From an uncultured Clostridia bacterium (GTDB lineage Bacteria > Bacillota > Clostridia > Christensenellales > Borkfalkiaceae), in NCBI GenBank assembly GCA_934254755.1, contig CAKQMM010000104.1:1-5299 (forward strand): a stretch of 5,299 nt of DNA. The letters are read 5' to 3'. Positions within the stretch are counted from its first letter, which is position 1. Each line of letters begins with the position of its first letter. Positions 4,236-5,299 of the stretch are shown one piece after another. The translations under genes and the position numbers were made by a program. The notes beneath the pieces were generated by a model. That model was not told where the DNA came from and searched no databases. It saw nothing but the letters and a program-made list of their open reading frames with translations.

Positions 4236-5299
4236 CTATAACGACAAATAAGTTTTAACTATCCGCTCCGCACCGCTTATAACGTCGCTTTTTTCAGCGA
4301 AGGCGGAAAATCTTATATACTCGCCGCCCGCTCCCCCATAGTTAAACCCGCTTGACGGCACGCCCAAAACCCCCGCAAAATACAACAACCTTTTAAAAAA
4401 CTCTATCGACGTGTACCCGTTCGGACATTTTGCGTAAACGTAAGGCGAACTTTCCCCGCCGCAAGCGGGCGTTACCTCTTTTAATTTGCGGATAAGATAG
4501 GCAGACTTTTCTTTAACTTCGCTTATATTTTTAAACGTTTCTTTCTTGCCGCTCTTTGAAAAAACGCTTTCGCCCGCGCGGGCAAGCGGATAACTAACGC
4601 CGTTAAACGAACTCGATAAAAGCCGCGTATAGTTTGATTTAAAAGCCTTTAATTCGTTCGGAATAACGGTGAAGCCGAGCCGCAAGTTAGTAAACCGCGC
4701 GCACTTAGATAAAGTGTGAACCTCGATAACGCAAGATTTTGCGCCGCTTAAATCATAAAGCGTTTCAAAAGCGTTTCCGTTTAAAAAACAAGAATACGCG
4801 CCGTCGTAAATTATAATAGACCCGCTTTTATTCGCGCACGAAATAACCCTTTCAAAGTCCTCTTTTTTATACGCCGCGCCCGTCGGGTTCGAGGGCGAAC
4901 ACAAATAAAACGCCCCGTTTGTACCCCCCTCGAAAGGGTCGCCGACGGGTATAAACCCTTTGCAATTTTCTATCGGCACGCGGCTTATCTCAGCTCCGAA
5001 AAATGTTGCCAAGTCGTTATACACGGGGTACGCAGGCTCGCTTAAAACTACGCCGCCTTTTCCGATAACGGCGGATATGCGGAACAAATCGTTCTTTGCG
5101 CCGTCGGTTATAAAAATTTCGTCTTCCGATATATCCGCGCCTTTTAAGCGATATTCGGCGGCGATTTTCTTTTTTAAAAAAGCGTATCCGTCAAGCGGCG
5201 GATAGCCGAACTTAGCACCCGCTTTCGCGACCTCTTTAACTCCCCTTATATACGCTTTTTTAACCGTTTTAAAAATCGGCGCGCTATAATCGCCTATGC
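4236..5299 (-). CDS. dapL: LL-diaminopimelate aminotransferase-like class I/II aminotransferase (5' end beyond window)
   Basis: DapL is a PLP enzyme that converts tetrahydrodipicolinate plus glutamate to LL-diaminopimelate in one step, feeding lysine and peptidoglycan synthesis. The visible 353 residues start in IGDYSAPI, and DapL proteins are about 400-410 long, so roughly 50 N-terminal residues are missing. Visible fold-type I landmarks are DGAKND (65-70), EPAYPVYND (87-95), CSPSNPTG (133-140, N137), YDGAY (164-168, D165 and Y168), LSKCARFTNLRLGF with PLP lysine K198 and R206, SFNGVS (230-235), and GGEYIRFSAF with the carboxylate-binding R329. The C-terminal part, SSPYVYAKCPNGYTSIEFFKRLL, resembles DapL more than aspartate aminotransferases. 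An internal TTG at 5087 is not the start, because conserved sequence continues upstream of it. Some expected DapL positions differ (see findings), so another substrate is possible. The gene ends 36 nt before cwlD. Aminotransferase is certain; DapL is probable. Confidence 0.72.
   Translation of the reverse strand, partial: IGDYSAPIFKTVKKAYIRGVKEVAKAGAKFGYPPLDGYAFLKKKIAAEYRLKGADISEDEIFITDGAKNDLFRISAVIGKGGVVLSEPAYPVYNDLATFFGAEISRVPIENCKGFIPVGDPFEGGTNGAFYLCSPSNPTGAAYKKEDFERVISCANKSGSIIIYDGAYSCFLNGNAFETLYDLSGAKSCVIEVHTLSKCARFTNLRLGFTVIPNELKAFKSNYTRLLSSSFNGVSYPLARAGESVFSKSGKKETFKNISEVKEKSAYLIRKLKEVTPACGGESSPYVYAKCPNGYTSIEFFKRLLYFAGVLGVPSSGFNYGGAGGEYIRFSAFAEKSDVISGAERIVKTYLSL

Noticed and set aside
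4960..5205. Plus-strand open frame opposite the aminotransferase
   Set aside because: Antisense to the conserved PLP-fold region, with no domain and no plausible start context.

Overview
This window looks like a piece of a low-to-moderate GC Bacillota chromosome, most likely an uncultured member of the Clostridia. The evidence is the gene content: a SigH-type sigma factor, a CwlD-type amidase, Mini-III ribonuclease (MrnC) and RlmB in the order mrnC-rlmB-sigH, which is a hallmark of Bacillota, together with a DapL-type aminotransferase, which is common in Clostridia. No gene points to a phage, plasmid or transposon. The lineage call is inference from gene families and order, without any search.

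All six supported genes lie on the minus strand, so the reading order is from high to low coordinates. At the right edge is a 5'-truncated DapL-like aminotransferase (4236-5299). After 36 nt comes a membrane-anchored or secreted N-acetylmuramoyl-L-alanine amidase of the CwlD type (3507-4199). A 158-nt AT-rich gap follows. It holds three degenerate copies of a 13-bp palindrome-containing box, an AT-rich inverted repeat and a weak promoter candidate. Then comes a tightly packed block: mrnC (2893-3348), rlmB (2172-2903), sigH (1622-2182) and dnaX (1-1620, still open at the left edge). The first two junctions each overlap by 11 nt, and sigH and dnaX are separated by one nucleotide. Each of the three downstream genes has a Shine-Dalgarno sequence at or just before the end of the gene upstream.

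Functionally, the right half deals with the cell wall: meso-diaminopimelate supply and peptidoglycan or cortex processing. The left half is an information-processing operon: 23S rRNA 3' maturation (MrnC), 23S rRNA 2'-O-methylation (RlmB), a transition-phase/sporulation sigma factor (SigH), and the clamp-loader ATPase of DNA polymerase III (DnaX). The co-occurrence of CwlD and SigH suggests an endospore former or a descendant of one.

The window is mostly housekeeping sequence and I see no sign of a novel defence, mobile or biosynthetic system. The points most worth a second look are the placement of dnaX directly behind sigH, the absence of a rae1/yacP gene between rlmB and sigH, the spaced boxes after cwlD, and substitutions at expected substrate-contact positions of the DapL-like enzyme. 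No gap exceeds 300 bases, and I found no tRNA, rRNA, CRISPR or insertion sequence.
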